In this document: positions 5,462-5,785 of the stretch, in pieces
Position numbering within the stretch: the first letter of the stretch is position 1
Layout of the letters: every line of letters starts with the position of its first letter
From: Flavobacteriales bacterium
Lineage (GTDB): Bacteria; Bacteroidota; Bacteroidia; Flavobacteriales; Weeksellaceae
DNA length: 5,785 nucleotides
Direction of reading: 5' to 3'
Assembly (NCBI GenBank): GCA_900770875.1
Contig: CAAGLV010000153.1
Span: forward strand, 1 to 5,785
Made by a program: the position numbers and the translations under genes
The notes under the pieces: model-generated
What the model saw: the letters and a program-made list of their open reading frames with translations, nothing else
Told to the model about the DNA's origin: nothing
The model's database searches: none

Positions 5462-5785
5462 TTATTCTTTTACACGTTCTACATAAGAACCGTCTTCTGT
5501 ATTAATTTTAACTTTATCTCCTTCGTTAATGAATAATGGAACACGAATTTCAGCTCCAGTTTCAGTCGTTGCAGGTTTAGTTGCATTTGTAGCAGTATCC
5601 CCTTTTAATCCTGGCTCTGTGTAAGTAATTTCCATAATTACTGTGTTTGGTAACTCAGCAGCTAAAGCTACTTCGTCTGAAGCACGGAATAAGATTTTCA
5701 CCTCATCACCAGCTTTCATAAATTGAGCGTTATCGATTAATTCTTTGTTTAAATAAACTTGAGAGAAATCGTCATTATTCATGAA
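5462..5785 (-). CDS. efp: Elongation factor P, C-terminal part (cut by window end)
   Basis: EF-P binds ribosomes stalled on consecutive prolines and promotes peptide bond formation. The visible 107 codons cover the end of domain II and all of domain III, both OB folds. Key stretches are FMNNDDFSQ, the EITYTEPGLKGDTA region, and VPLFINEGDKVKINTEDGSYVERVK at the C-terminus, including the family signature around the GAEIRVPLF segment. The Met encoded at 5780-5782 is an internal residue: EF-P normally has (H)FMNN here, and the codon before it encodes Phe. The gene therefore continues beyond base 5785, with about 80 N-terminal residues missing. The missing part holds domain I and the loop whose tip residue (Lys34 in E. 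coli) is modified, so the modification type cannot be judged. It has its own terminator downstream. Confidence 0.96.
   Translation of the reverse strand, partial: FMNNDDFSQVYLNKELIDNAQFMKAGDEVKILFRASDEVALAAELPNTVIMEITYTEPGLKGDTATNATKPATTETGAEIRVPLFINEGDKVKINTEDGSYVERVKE

Noticed and set aside
5780..5782. ATG as the start of a 106-residue protein
   Set aside because: It is an internal Met of EF-P (the FMNN stretch of domain II); the frame runs on past the window end.
1..5785. CRISPR array, insertion sequence, tRNA or rRNA gene
   Set aside because: No regularly spaced repeats, transposase frame, terminal repeats or RNA gene signature was seen on either strand.

Overview
The window is AT-rich bacterial DNA that reads as Bacteroidota, most likely class Flavobacteriia. 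The start codons lack Shine-Dalgarno sequences. Copies of the Bacteroidota -7 promoter element TAnnTTTG sit upstream of metK, fabG and menD. The leader of metK carries a SAM-II-type riboswitch, a menaquinone gene is present, and the exported protein has a signal peptide ending in FAQ. Genus cannot be fixed from the sequence alone. Bases 1-29 are not biological: they match the Illumina TruSeq read-1 adapter, so the window starts at an untrimmed contig end.

Layout: bases 30-330 hold no gene. They contain what looks like a decayed second copy of the SAM-II aptamer core (about 71-119). A promoter at about 331-338 drives a leader with an apparently intact SAM-II aptamer (351-400) and an overlapping intrinsic-terminator-like hairpin (387-421), followed by metK (S-adenosylmethionine synthetase, 460-1719) and a strong terminator. 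An intergenic stretch with several inverted repeats leads to fabG (3-oxoacyl-ACP reductase, 1932-2675), which begins at an ATG inside a longer open frame. A terminator whose loop contains a promoter-like element separates fabG from menD (SEPHCHC synthase of menaquinone synthesis, 2761-4431), which appears to start with TTG. menD converges on a minus-strand gene for an exported protein with an HExxH metallopeptidase motif (4462-5367), with a bidirectional terminator between them. Upstream of that gene on the minus strand lies the 3' part of efp (elongation factor P), cut by the window end, with its own palindromic terminator.

The genes are mostly separate housekeeping transcription units (SAM supply, fatty acid elongation, menaquinone, translation of proline stretches), each bounded by a hairpin terminator, not one operon. 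The only gene of unclear role is the exported putative zinc peptidase. The most interesting part is the metK leader. It has a probable SAM-II switch on metK, an expression platform whose logic is not obvious, and an apparent degenerate duplicate of the aptamer about 280 bases upstream.
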